Source: CAVOJV01 sp963696325 (GTDB taxonomy: Bacteria > Pseudomonadota > Gammaproteobacteria > Competibacterales > Competibacteraceae). Taken from it: a stretch of 64,000 nucleotides of DNA. Below, piece by piece: positions 51,349 through 60,756 of this stretch (position 1 is the stretch's first letter; the number at the start of each line of letters is the position of its first letter). Made by a program: the position numbers and the translations under genes. The notes under the pieces are model-generated. The model was not told where the DNA came from, did not search any database, and saw only the letters and a program-made list of their open reading frames with translations. Where the stretch lies: positions 1-64,000 of the forward strand of contig CAVOJV010000044.1 in assembly GCA_963696325.1 (NCBI GenBank), written 5' to 3'.

Positions 51349-52865
51349 CTACATCCTGGCAGGTTTTTGGACTCCGCTCCTTGGGGGCAGGACATCGAGC
51401 GCCTTGAAGATGGCTTCCTGTTTTTGGTCGGGTCTTGGTAAGTTGAGAAACGTTTGACCGGCTATTTCGTGGCGCTGGAAACACAGGCTGGAAAGACACC
51501 GCAGGGCATCGGTGATCGTGAGCGCGTTCTCGCCCGCATCGGTGGTGCCAAAAGCCCGTTGGAGGCCCGCCTCGAGTTCCCGACCCAGCTTCAAGGCCAG
51601 CATGGTCGCGAAGACATGGCCCCGGGTACGGCGCTGCGTTCGGACATAGAGGGGCCTCACCTCCAGCAGCCCGGTCTTCAGGTTGCGAAAATTGCGCTCG
51701 ACCTGCTGAAGGTCACGGTAAAGTTGATCCACCGTCACCGCATCTATCTTCTCCTTGGCGACGTCCGTCTCCATCACAGAGCAGCCATCCAACCGCGCCG
51801 CGTCCGCCTGTTTTTCCTCATCCACCCCCAGGTTGAGCTGCCAGTCCGCCAGCGCGAGGGTGACAAAAGCGGAGAGCTGGTGGCGTTTGGCCCACGCGCT
51901 CAGCTGGCGCAGGCCGGCCGCCGGGTCGGCTCGGGGCGAACCCTGGACGCGCTCGTTGCGCGCTGCGACCCACTGGTGCAGCTTGGCCAGCTTATCGCGG
52001 CGGCGGTTGGCCTCTGTTCTGCGCACGGCCTCATTGCGCCGCAGAAAAAAAAAAAAAAAAAAAAAAAAAAAAGCGGTCAGCGCTGCCTTGCCTTTGGCCT
52101 TGACCATCCCCCGGTCGCCCACAAAAACGACTTCCTCGATCTTAAAGCGGCGCTTCACGATCTCGATCTGATCGGCTACCGTGACCGGGTCGGCCGTATT
52201 CCCTTTGAAGACCTTGACGGCCAAAGGCTCCCCATCATCGGCGGTTAACAGGCCGATCACGATCGGTTTCTTGCCCTGCTTCCCGTCACGATGATATCCG
52301 TACTCGGCCAGCTCGTTCTGCTCCCCTTCGAAGGAGGCGGAGGTGACGTCATAGAGGACCAGCACGGGCGGCTGGCCCACTCGGTTGACATAGGTGCGAT
52401 AGAGCTGGTTCTCGATCTTTTCCTGCTGCGCCGCCAACCAATCCAGCGCCGCGTAAAGATCATTCTCGTCAAACTGGGTAATGCCCAGCACCTCGGCCAC
52501 GGCATGCGCTTCGACCCAGCGCACCGCGGAGAGCCGCGAGCCCTGGTGCGCCACCCGGGCCAGGATCAATAACAGGGCGAGCTGCGCCAGCGGCTGGGTA
52601 CCCGCGCCGAGGGGATGCCCAAGCGCTGGGCGACCTCTTTCAAGACGAACAGGACGGCAAAGCTGCGGTCGCTGACCGGCTCGCTGGGGGTACCTACCGC
52701 ATCGAACTCACCCTTCAGGCAGCGCCGGAGGGCCTCGACGCGTGCCGCCGGCCAGTGGGTGAGGTTGGCCAGGGTCCGCGTTTTGACCTGCTGGCCTTCG
52801 CGATAGCCTTCGCGGAGCAAGAGGGCGGGCGGTGAACCCCGGTTGGGAATGGTTGCGACGTACAT
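51349..52865 (-). pseudogene. IS1634-family transposase, frameshifted and with a 28-A tract
   Basis: Its start is MYVATIPNRGSPPALLLREG, typical of IS1634 (ATG at 52865). A frameshift near 52600 (GIPSA/GAGTQPLAQLALL) splits the reading. The core reads VLVLYDVTSASFEGEQNELA, VVFVGDRGMVKAKGKAALTA and VDQLYRDLQQVERNFRNLKT. Between GMVKAKG and LHQWVAARNERVQG a run of 28 A on the forward strand, read as Phe codons, replaces the expected sequence. About 100 residues of the usual DDE domain seem to be missing there. The copy is not functional. Confidence 0.8.
52045..52072. repeat. 28-base A homopolymer
   Basis: An uninterrupted A run in GC-rich coding DNA, at the point where the IS1634 transposase lacks a block of sequence. 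It has no tandem-repeat or transposon context. An assembly or gap-filling artefact is the simplest explanation. Confidence 0.9.
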
Positions 52866-53101
52866 GCGTAAAGTATACCGAAAAAACTCTTGCAATATCA
52901 GCCATATGAGCCATTATACATGCCAACATATTTAGAGAAAAAATCAGCATTTTTTCAAGGAATCCAGCATGTTAAGTCAAATCAGAGGGGGGAAGATCAG
53001 CCTGATGAAGAGGCCGCCTATCGCACGAAGAAGGTGAGTTTGGCAAGCTGTTTTGGCCCATTTCGGCACTCTCATTTGGCCCACCGGGGGGTAATCATTA
53101 T

Positions 53102-53905
53102 TCAGGTGTCCTGCGAGGGCTGGTAGGCGCCCTCCCCAGAGGTTGGTTTACGCTTGGCCAGGGTGCGCCTGAAGCGATAGCTGTCGGTACCCGTTTCAAT
53201 GATATGAGCCCGGTCCGTGAGCCGGTCCAGCAACGCTTTGCATAAGCGTGCGTTGGGAAACACCTGGGTCCATTCGGAAAACGGTAAATTGGTGGTAATG
53301 ATCCAGGCCGTTCGTTCGGCGCGTTCACTGATGACCTGAAACAGCAACTCGGCGCCGCCCTGGGCAAAGGGCACATAGCCCACTTCATCCAGGACGATCA
53401 GGTCCAGCCGGCTCCAGCGTTGCAGGGCCCGCCCCAGCAGATGTTGTTGCTGGGCTTCGACCAGCTCGTTGACCAGGCCGGCGGCCGTGATAAAGCGGGC
53501 CCGTTTTTGCTGGCGACAGGCCGCCACGCACAGACCGGTCGCCAGATGGGTTTTGCCGGTACCCGAGTCGCCAATGAAAATGATCGGCTCGGCCCGGTCG
53601 AGGTAGCTGCCTTCGGCTAATTGCTGTAGCCGGGCGGCAGAGACCTGGGGCGCGGCGCTGAAATCGAAGTCCTCCAAGGTTTTCAGCCGGGGCAGGTGGG
53701 CGTCCTGCACGCGGCGCGCGATCGCGCGCCGCTCCCGCTCGTCCACCTCGGCGGCCAACAGGCTGGCCAAGTACTCCAGCGGCGAGTGGTGATTGCGCAG
53801 GGCCTCCTGAGCCAGCTGCTCACACTGGGCCGCTATGAGGGCTAAGCGCAGGGTGCGGCAGTGTTCCTGGACCACTGCGACGGTCAACGCGGTGGGTGCG
53901 GTCAT
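53102..53905 (-). CDS. istB: IS21-family helper ATPase IstB
   Basis: This 267-residue ATPase is intact. Walker A is IFIGDSGTGKTHLATGLCVA and Walker B is LIVLDEVGYVPFAQGGAELL. IITTNLPFSEWTQVFPNARL and DRLTDRAHIIETGTDSYRFR follow, the usual IstB tail. It follows IstA on the reverse strand after a 45-base gap. Confidence 0.95.
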   Translation of the reverse strand: MTAPTALTVAVVQEHCRTLRLALIAAQCEQLAQEALRNHHSPLEYLASLLAAEVDERERRAIARRVQDAHLPRLKTLEDFDFSAAPQVSAARLQQLAEGSYLDRAEPIIFIGDSGTGKTHLATGLCVAACRQQKRARFITAAGLVNELVEAQQQHLLGRALQRWSRLDLIVLDEVGYVPFAQGGAELLFQVISERAERTAWIITTNLPFSEWTQVFPNARLCKALLDRLTDRAHIIETGTDSYRFRRTLAKRKPTSGEGAYQPSQDT

Positions 53906-53950
53906 GACGTACTCTCCAGCAGGACCCCTGCGCCCGTGGCCAGCAGTTGG

Positions 53951-55468
53951 TCATAACCGGCTACGGAGGGCAACGGCTCGGGTGACATAGGCTGACGGCG
54001 TGAGCTCGGTGGGGGATAAGCTGAATACGCACGGTACCGTCAGGGTCGGGGCGGTCAGCAAATAGCGGACCGCCGCGGCATCGTACGCGCCGCTGCTCAG
54101 CGCCTGGTGGATCGCTCGGGTCAGTTGCTCATAACCGTGCTGCCGTCCCAACTGGAGCAACTCAATCATCTGGCGGGTGCCCTCCTGGCAACCCTGCCGT
54201 TCCTGCAGCAAGGCCCAGAGTTGATCGTGGGCGGCGGTCCACCGTCCCGCCGCGCGCCATTGCGCCAAGGGGGTGGAACCGGCCAGCGCCCCCGGCTTGT
54301 GGACCAGCACATCCAAGTAGTGCTCCAGCTCGAGCAGCTGCTGGCGGCGGCGATAACAGCGCGTATGGCAAGCGACTTCCTGCCCGCCATACCAGATAGT
54401 GACTGTCAGCGGGGCGACCCGAACCTGTACCTGGGTCCCGGGCGGTAACGGGGTGGAATACCAATTGGTGCGCACTTGGACGCGCCCTTTACCGTCAACC
54501 CGGCAATAGTGCGCTTCCGTCAGGTCCAAGTCCTCGGTTGGTAACGGGAGCAACTGAGGGCGTTCTATCGTCACGGCTTGACCGACCGTCAGCGGGCGTT
54601 CTTGAATGCGCCGCTGTTCATCTTCCTGGCAGGCGCGCCGCAGGCGTTCATTGAGCTCATCCCAGCTGGCCACCTGGGGGATCGGTACCAGGTGATTACG
54701 GCGAAAATAGCCCACTTCCCCTTCCACGCCCCCTTTCTCATGACCTTGCGCCGGGGTGCAGAAGGCAGCCTCGAACTGCCAATGGGACCGAAACGCGATA
54801 AAGCGTGTCGTTTCCTGCCGCTGGTGGCCCCGCAGAATCTTCTTGACCGCGCTGGTCAAATTGTCATAGCGCAGCCGCCGAAACACCCCACCAAAATAAT
54901 GAAAGGCGCGCTGATGCGCGTCTAAAAAGGCTTGCTGCGTGGCGCGCGGATAGGCCCGATGATACGCCGCCCCGCTGGCCATGCTCCGCACCACGAACAC
55001 CTGCGCCACCTGGCGCTCACCGGCCAGTTCCACCACCGCCTCATACCAGTCCACCTGGCCTTCGACCCCCCAGTCATAACTCTGGGGAATACAGACCGTC
55101 TGTCCCAGTAACCCCAGTTCGGTCTTCCGCGCGCGCACATACTGTCGCACCCGGCGTTCGGAAATCGGATACTGCGGATACTCGGTGCGCAGGCGCAGGT
55201 AAATCCGATGGGCGGTATGCCGCTGTTGGCGCGGCGCCTGGCGGTCCTGTTCCAACATGGCGTCAATCAGCGGTCGTACTGGCGCCAAGCGTGGACACGA
55301 CCGCACCGGACGCTGGCGCTCCGGCGGCCAGGCACTCTGTAACGCTTGGCGCACCAAGCGCCGGTGGACACCCAACTGCCGCGCCACGCCGGCAATGGTA
55401 CCGATGCCAAACTCATATTCACGTCGGATCTGCTCAAATAGTTCCACCTTCTGTCTCCTGTCCATCAC
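53951..55468 (-). CDS. istA: IS21-family transposase IstA
   Basis: This 505-residue transposase is intact. The helix-turn-helix reads IGTIAGVARQLGVHRRLVRQ. The DDE core shows GQVDWYEAVVELAGERQVAQ, FRRLRYDNLTSAVKKILRGH and HEKGGVEGEVGYFRRNHLVP. It is a relative of the 47916 IstA in the same IS21 branch, but the two are clearly different elements. Confidence 0.95.
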   Translation of the reverse strand: MMDRRQKVELFEQIRREYEFGIGTIAGVARQLGVHRRLVRQALQSAWPPERQRPVRSCPRLAPVRPLIDAMLEQDRQAPRQQRHTAHRIYLRLRTEYPQYPISERRVRQYVRARKTELGLLGQTVCIPQSYDWGVEGQVDWYEAVVELAGERQVAQVFVVRSMASGAAYHRAYPRATQQAFLDAHQRAFHYFGGVFRRLRYDNLTSAVKKILRGHQRQETTRFIAFRSHWQFEAAFCTPAQGHEKGGVEGEVGYFRRNHLVPIPQVASWDELNERLRRACQEDEQRRIQERPLTVGQAVTIERPQLLPLPTEDLDLTEAHYCRVDGKGRVQVRTNWYSTPLPPGTQVQVRVAPLTVTIWYGGQEVACHTRCYRRRQQLLELEHYLDVLVHKPGALAGSTPLAQWRAAGRWTAAHDQLWALLQERQGCQEGTRQMIELLQLGRQHGYEQLTRAIHQALSSGAYDAAAVRYLLTAPTLTVPCVFSLSPTELTPSAYVTRAVALRSRL

Positions 55469-56410
55469 CGCTCCTCTGTCACCTGAAAATCAGGTCAACA
55501 GAGTACGCGTTAGCAATGTTCAGGTGGGCCAAATGAGAGTGCCGAAATGTCCCAAATCAGATTACCGAACTCAAGAAGGCCGAGACGGGGCGTGGTTACC
55601 GCGTCAAGGTGAGCGAGACGGGTGAGGAAAAGCGCAACCTCATCGTGGACGTGCAGGTCGAGCCGGCCACCGCGGCAGACAGCGCGTATTTGAAAGAAGC
55701 GGTGGAGAATAGCGAGGCCGTACTCGAAGGCACGGTGCAGGAAATCTCCGCCGAGGGGGCCTACTACAGCGAACAGAACGAGCCGTATGCCAAGGAACAG
55801 GAAAAGGAAATCCACTCCACTGGTTTCCCGGGCAAGCCAGGACGATTCGACGACGAGCGAGGCGAGGACGGGGTGGTGGTCATCGACTGCAAGCGCGGTG
55901 CAAGGCAGATGACCGAAGAATACAAATTGGGGCGCTACCGCTTCCGCGTCGACGGCACCTGGCGCTACATCACAGACAAAGACCTCGAGACGGCGGAATG
56001 TCGGCGGCGAACGGAAAATCTGCCACGGGAGTTATGCAACCGGCGCTGCCATGTCGAGGCAACGATCTTTCACCTCTGTTGCCACACCAAGAAGAAGGAA
56101 AGCTGAAGTACCGTGGCAAATTTCGCGTGCAGCTCTGGGCGGGGTGTCGAGCCGCGTGGATCAACAGGAAGCGAATCGCGATCTATCAGGAAAAACAGGC
56201 CGAAGCGATCGCTTGCTCGAGCGGCTATGTCCCAAAACCGCGACACAACCTCTACGATCTTTCCTTATCCCCCTACAGAACACCTAGCAGCCGCGTTTTT
56301 CCATCTCGGGGTGCGGGAAAATCTCTCCCGCACCCTTGATGACTTGCGCGTCCCGATCTACCGCCCCCCTGTCAGGCTTGGCTACTAGAAGGGGTTTTCG
56401 GGGGGGACTC

Positions 56411-56700
56411 AATTATGGGTAAACCCCCGGCTCTGCCGGGGGACTCAACAAGGTTTGACCTTTACGGGAGTCGGTTTTGCCGCGCAGCGCAAATGAGCAT
56501 TGGTGTGAACCACGGACTGCCATCAACAATGCAATTCATAGATTTTCCAGAGTCATAGATTCGGAGACACTGAAGAATTGTTGCAGTACATAAAATGGAC
56601 CAAAGCAACTCAGCCGCCTTGGGCGGCTCATGGTTTACAGCGCCTTTGAGGCGCAACCCCCTAAAGCCCCCGGCTCTGCCGGGGGATATTTACTTAGGTG
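56411..56700. mobile_element. Non-autonomous IS200-derived element
   Basis: Both ends match the IS200 at 19718. The left is GTAAACCCCCGGCTCTGCCG with GGTTTGACC after it. The right is AGCCCCCGGCTCTGCCGGGG, preceded by the hairpins CCGCCTTGGGCGG and GCGCCTTTGAGGCGC. The interior (about 140 bp) is unrelated to the transposase gene. It looks like a palindrome-ended derivative mobilised in trans or an eroded copy with replaced contents. Confidence 0.7.
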
Positions 56701-56723
56701 ATTTCCGAGAATAAAAGCAGCCA

Positions 56724-57970
56724 TCATGCAGGCCGAATCAGAATGTCCCACTTGGGCAAGAGCGGGTTGCGTTCCAAACGGGCCTCAATCTCCCGCATCG
56801 CTTTCTTGGACAGTGAGATGCCTTTCCGATAGGTCGTGCGGCTCAATTTGACGATAGGCCGGATGCCTTTCCAGGTCATGCGTTTGGCCCATTCCAACAG
56901 CGTTTCGGCATCCACCAGCAGGGTTCCATTCCAATGCTGTTCCAGAATGCCCCAACACCGTTCGATGGGATTGTATTTGCTGTGGTACGGCGGGTAGTAC
57001 AGCAACTGGATGACTTTGTCCGTGTCGTCGGCGAACGCCACCATACGCTGGAGGAACTGCGTGCGCCTACCGCTGCTTTCCGGGCCATTGTCCACCTTGA
57101 GTTGGAGGTGGGTAATCTCGGCCTGCTTCTCCACCGGGATCGCTTTCCACCAGTCCGCCAGGCTATCGACGATAAAATCACTGGTCTTGAAGGAACTGCC
57201 GAACGTCAGATGCAACTGCCCGCTATCTTCCTCCATGATGCCAAACGGCACCTATTTTTCCTTACAGCCCATATCGTGGTCGGCCGCTTGGGTATTGCCG
57301 CGGGTTTTTCCGCCCCGTGAGTAGTCCCCGATATTCACGGTGGCTTTGCAGTCGATGCTCAGGCGCATGATTTGGCCCTCCTCTACGCCCGTCGCACCCG
57401 TGGTGGGGTTCCCGTCCTTGTCCGCCAGGTTGGCAAAGATGGCAGCCGTTGCCGGGAGTTTTTTTGGGGCTTGGCCTTGACCACCTGACGCAGGCGGTAG
57501 CCGTTCCGGTTCAGAACCTCCGCCATCGTACTGGGCGACGGTAAGTCGTCCTCTGGGAAACCTTGCGCGCGGAGCTGTTGCAAGGCTTCCGCTGCCGTCA
57601 GCCGGGTGTACGATAGCGTCCCGCGGAAGGTCGGGTCTTGTTGACAGGGAGATTCCGCCAAGGCCCAGAGCGCTTCCGCCACCACCGGGTACTTCTCCTC
57701 CCACAGCCGGTTTCCGCAACCAGCCGCTTGCGCTCCCAAGCACGTGATGCCGGTGCGCTGTTCATGCAAGCCCAACTCGACCGTGTCACGGTTCCAACCC
57801 AACACCCGCTCGGCCTGGCGGGCATTGCCCCAGCACTATTTCCACGTCATCGCGGCCTGGAAAGAGCGGCGTTCCGCTCCAGACATTTTCGAACTCGCCA
57901 ATTTCAGGTCTTCAATTTGGGAGGCGCTCAAGGGCACAATGGTCGGCTCAGTGGTCGATAGCACGCTCAT
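56724..57970 (-). pseudogene. ISAzo13-family transposase, two TAG stops and a frameshift
   Basis: The start is the ATG at 57970: MSVLSTTEPTIVPLSASQIE. A TAG interrupts FQAAMTW-K at about 57838. Then follow VLGWNRDTVELGLHEQRTGI and LSYTRLTAAEALQQLRAQGF. A frameshift near 57455 leads to KKLPATAAIFANLADKDGNP and MRLSIDCKATVNIGDYSRGG (Asp). A second TAG at 57252-57254 precedes the rest: THLQLKVDNGPESSGRRTQF (Asp) and HSKYNPIERCWGILEQHW (Glu). All catalytic parts are recognisable, but the gene is dead. Confidence 0.85.
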
Positions 57971-58218
57971 ACTCGATCGGTACGGTAAATATTAAATTGT
58001 ACCTCGCCAGGGATGCTTTTTCCCGGAAATCGCCTTAAACTCCGATCATTTTTATATTGACAATAGGGTCCACCATACAGTTATGGCGATCAAAGTAAAA
58101 AGCTCCGCAAATTCCGCACATGTTCCTACGTGATTCCTATTCCTTAGCGCCGTATTGATCTCATCCTGACACTTGGAGTCTGGGGCCGCCTATCCGAATT
58201 AGTTAGTTCTGGCCGTTC

Positions 58219-59550
58219 TTACTGGAACACAAACTTCTCGAGCTTAATCCCGTAGCGCTCACGCAGCCGCTCGACACCCGGCGCTAAACGCACCTCATCG
58301 TCATCGTGAACGTAGGTGGGTACATAACGCCAGCACAGCGGTGTAATATCTCGGGTCCAAGGTCGCCCAATCCTTTCGGCATGCGCCTTGAGAAGAGCGT
58401 TCAGCTTAGTTGAAGAGTGGTGGCAGGTTACGTTGGCCATGGCCCAGGCGCGCGGACTATATCGTTCGGTTTCTTCAAGAAGCCGTTCGAGTGTGCGAGC
58501 AAGCCCGGAGCGCTTCACCAGAATGCCCGTTTGCTCGTTGATGTGCGCGCGCGACCCCACGTGCGCATCGCGCATCATTGCCACGGGGGTATCGGCAAAG
58601 AAGCACTCGACTGGCGCCACACAAGATCCCTCGCGAATTGAAAACAGTGTCGCAATATGCGCGTCACACTGAAGTCGTGTCACCTCCTCGATGCCGATAT
58701 TGGTATGGAACTCTAATTCTTGGGGTACGCCGAATACCCGAGCCTCTGCCCGCAATTCCTTCTCCGTTCTTCCCGGACCGTCACGCCCGACAAGTACAAC
58801 CCGAAGGTTCCGTCGCATGCACCGAAGGGCCTCGAAGAGCAACCAGTGCCGCTTGAATGGAAGCCAATTGGCGATCATCAGGATATCGATTGAGCGCTGC
58901 GTTTTCGGCCTTGGCTGATAGAAATCCGGATTGATCCAGTCGCATGCCATCAGCGGAATTGGTTCGATCACTGGGCTTACCAGCCTATATGCTTCCATAT
59001 CAACCCAATTGGAAATGCCGATAAATATTGGATCGTCCGACAAGCCGGCAAATTGAACGAAGGAAGCGTAATCCGGCGGTGACCAGGATGAAGCGCCGAC
59101 GAGATAGTAATCCGACAAGAAGCGGCGCGCATCGTGGTTTTCCACGAGCCGAATCCAGTTATATTCGAAAGAGCTGTAGAGAACACCTTTCTCTGCATTG
59201 GGACCGGGTTCCTTCAAGAGGAGACTCGTCGTGAGGCTCTTCCGCCGGATGTCCTCAAAGCCAGATGAGTAGCGGGAAAGGCCGACACGGTTTTCTCGCC
59301 AACAGTGCGCGAGAGGACCGGTCAGCTTGGGGCGAATTTTTCTTCGGACAAGAGCCCTCAGGGCATCGTGCTCCGATACGCGGGCCGCAGCGAGTAACGC
59401 CTCGAGACAAACTTTTGATCTTCCCACAGGGAAGCATGCTCGAAAATAGAACAATACCGCCAACACCTCCGACAAAAGGCGATTATTGCGAAAAGCACCG
59501 GCCAATTGCGCTCGCCAGCGAATCATCAGGTTGCCGTACCATCCCGTCAT
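58219..59550 (-). CDS. Glycosyltransferase (GT-B, family 4-like)
   Basis: This 443-residue protein has a GT-B type C-terminal domain: RSIDILMIANWLPFKRHWLL and VVLVGRDGPGRTEKELRAEA. TLFSIREGSCVAPVECFFAD supplies the ExxxxxxxE-type sugar-nucleotide site, followed by RAHINEQTGILVKRSGLART. The N-terminal half is less conserved and ends FIGISNWVDMEAYR. There is no membrane helix. It probably transfers a sugar to a polysaccharide or lipid carrier. It is the only non-transposase gene of this mobile pile and has no biosynthetic neighbours, so it is likely stranded cargo of a surface-polysaccharide locus. Confidence 0.8.
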   Translation of the reverse strand: MTGWYGNLMIRWRAQLAGAFRNNRLLSEVLAVLFYFRACFPVGRSKVCLEALLAAARVSEHDALRALVRRKIRPKLTGPLAHCWRENRVGLSRYSSGFEDIRRKSLTTSLLLKEPGPNAEKGVLYSSFEYNWIRLVENHDARRFLSDYYLVGASSWSPPDYASFVQFAGLSDDPIFIGISNWVDMEAYRLVSPVIEPIPLMACDWINPDFYQPRPKTQRSIDILMIANWLPFKRHWLLFEALRCMRRNLRVVLVGRDGPGRTEKELRAEARVFGVPQELEFHTNIGIEEVTRLQCDAHIATLFSIREGSCVAPVECFFADTPVAMMRDAHVGSRAHINEQTGILVKRSGLARTLERLLEETERYSPRAWAMANVTCHHSSTKLNALLKAHAERIGRPWTRDITPLCWRYVPTYVHDDDEVRLAPGVERLRERYGIKLEKFVFQ

Positions 59551-59902
59551 GGCGAATACTCTCGTTGAACACCGATTTTCACAGGCCTATTCACCATCAT
59601 ATATTACCTTACACTTTAATTTGTGTTGAATTTGGGTAATTATTAAAAGTTTAACTGTAAATCAATAACCTAGCTGTAACATTTTACTCGTTTGTTAGCC
59701 AAAAATAGCCGCTGTTAGGGGTCAGCGTGACGGTTTTATAGCGTCCATTTCTAACCGCTAGTGCCATCGCCTGCTCGTTTTTCACCCCGATAACGCCGAA
59801 AATGGTTGGATGTTCCCTCTATTTTTACCCTCACCCCTCGATCTGCTCGCCTTAGTCCTTCTAAAATTCAGTTTTTTATCCGTCACTAATAACCCCTAAT
59901 CC
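59551..59902. other. 352-bp intergenic region, AT-rich at the left
   Basis: The first 130 bases are AT-rich and contain the likely promoter of the glycosyltransferase (reverse strand). From about 59715 the sequence (GGGGTCAGCGTGACGG onward) probably belongs to the left end of the transposase fragment that starts at 59903. No open frame or RNA is seen. Confidence 0.45.
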
Positions 59903-60417
59903 ATGCCCGATCTCAAGGCGTTTTTCAACCACCCCTCCAGCCCTCGACAGCGCCAATACGAAGCTATTCGTGCGATCGTGGTCGATCAGCTGCCGGTTGA
60001 AACAGGCCGTGCACCGGTTTGGCTATTCCGTTGTCACCCTCTACTCGCTGCTCCGTGATCTCAAGGCCGGCACGTTGGAACTGTTCCCACCGCCCGTGCG
60101 CGGTCCCTACGAGCGTCACACCCCTGAGCCGGCTCGGCAGTTGGTGGTGAAGTATCGCCACGCCCAGCTGTCGGCGGCTGAGATCAGTGCGCGTTTGGGC
60201 GAGGAGAACTATAAAATCTCGGTGCGTACGGTGGAGCGGATTCTGGCAGACGCCGGGTTTCCAAAGCTGCACCGACGGAGTCGGCCCCAACCGGGCCGGA
60301 CCCAGCGTAACCCACAGCTACCCGAACGCACTCAAGCGCTGGAGTTCGAGACCCTCAAGCCGTTTCGCATCGATTGTCCGGTGGCGGGAGTGTTTTTCTT
60401 CTTACATAGGGTATCCC
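59903..60417 (+). pseudogene. DDE transposase N-terminal part, frameshifted, family not settled
   Basis: It starts MPDLKAFFNHPSSPRQRQYE and, after a shift near 60000, continues HRFGYSVVTLYSLLRDLKAG, RHAQLSAAEISARLGEENYK and VERILADAGFPKLHRRSRPQ. These are two helix-turn-helix units as found ahead of a DDE domain. The gene stops at LKPFRIDCPVAGVFFFL, where an IS1595 fragment begins. The catalytic domain is missing. Confidence 0.6.
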
Positions 60418-60434
60418 TTTAGCTCCACAGGCAT

Positions 60435-60713
60435 TCAGCGACCGAGGTTTTTCGGGATTTCTACGATTTTCCCGTAGGTCACAGGCTTGGTCATGACGGT
60501 CTGCTGAAGCAATGAGGCGACTCGGTGAACGCCTGGCATCGATTCATGGGCTGGCGTGTCCGATCCAAGGTGAACCGTTCGTCGGTGTCCATATCCGGCA
60601 GCGTCGAGTTTTTTGTACGCGGCAGACCCGTCACTGTGAATAATCGCCCCCGGACGAACGGACGTGTCTTTCCGGTAAGCCTGCTTGACTGTCAAAGAAG
60701 TTACGGTTGAACC
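60435..60713 (-). pseudogene. IS1595-family transposase, C-terminal fragment
   Basis: The readable part is TVKQAYRKDTSVRPGAIIHS, DGSAAYKKLDAAGYGHRRTV and PAHESMPGVHRVASLLQQTV. It matches the DDE region of ISXO2/IS1595 transposases around the second Asp (HSDGSAAY). The N-terminal part is absent. Confidence 0.75.
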
Positions 60714-60756
60714 GAATCCTGCAAAGCCGGTAGCATTATGCCTGCTGACCTATGGG

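Larger units (their letters stand above)
53035..55573. mobile_element. Complete IS21-family element with 6-7 bp target duplication
   Basis: Inverted ends begin TGAGTTTGGCAAGC (53035) and TGAGTTCGGTAATC (from 55573 inward). Both share a later block CATTTCGGCACTCTCATTTG. AGAAGG flanks both sides (53029-53034 and 55574-55579). istA and istB are intact. A similar end occurs at 63484. Confidence 0.87.
52986..56195 (+). pseudogene. IS1182-like transposase, C-terminal half split by IS21
   Basis: The piece 52986-53034 reads SNQRGEDQPDEEAAYRTKK. After removing IS21 (53035-55573) and one target copy it continues AETGRGYRVKVSETGEEKRN, DVQVEPATAADSAYLKEAVE and DGVVVIDCKRGARQMTEEYK, with a Cys cluster near AECRRRTENLPREL and CNRRCH. 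A frameshift at about 56100 moves to KYRGKFRVQLWAGCRAAWIN. It may be the second half of the gene beginning at 50404, although the junction across IS1634 does not match cleanly. Confidence 0.65.
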
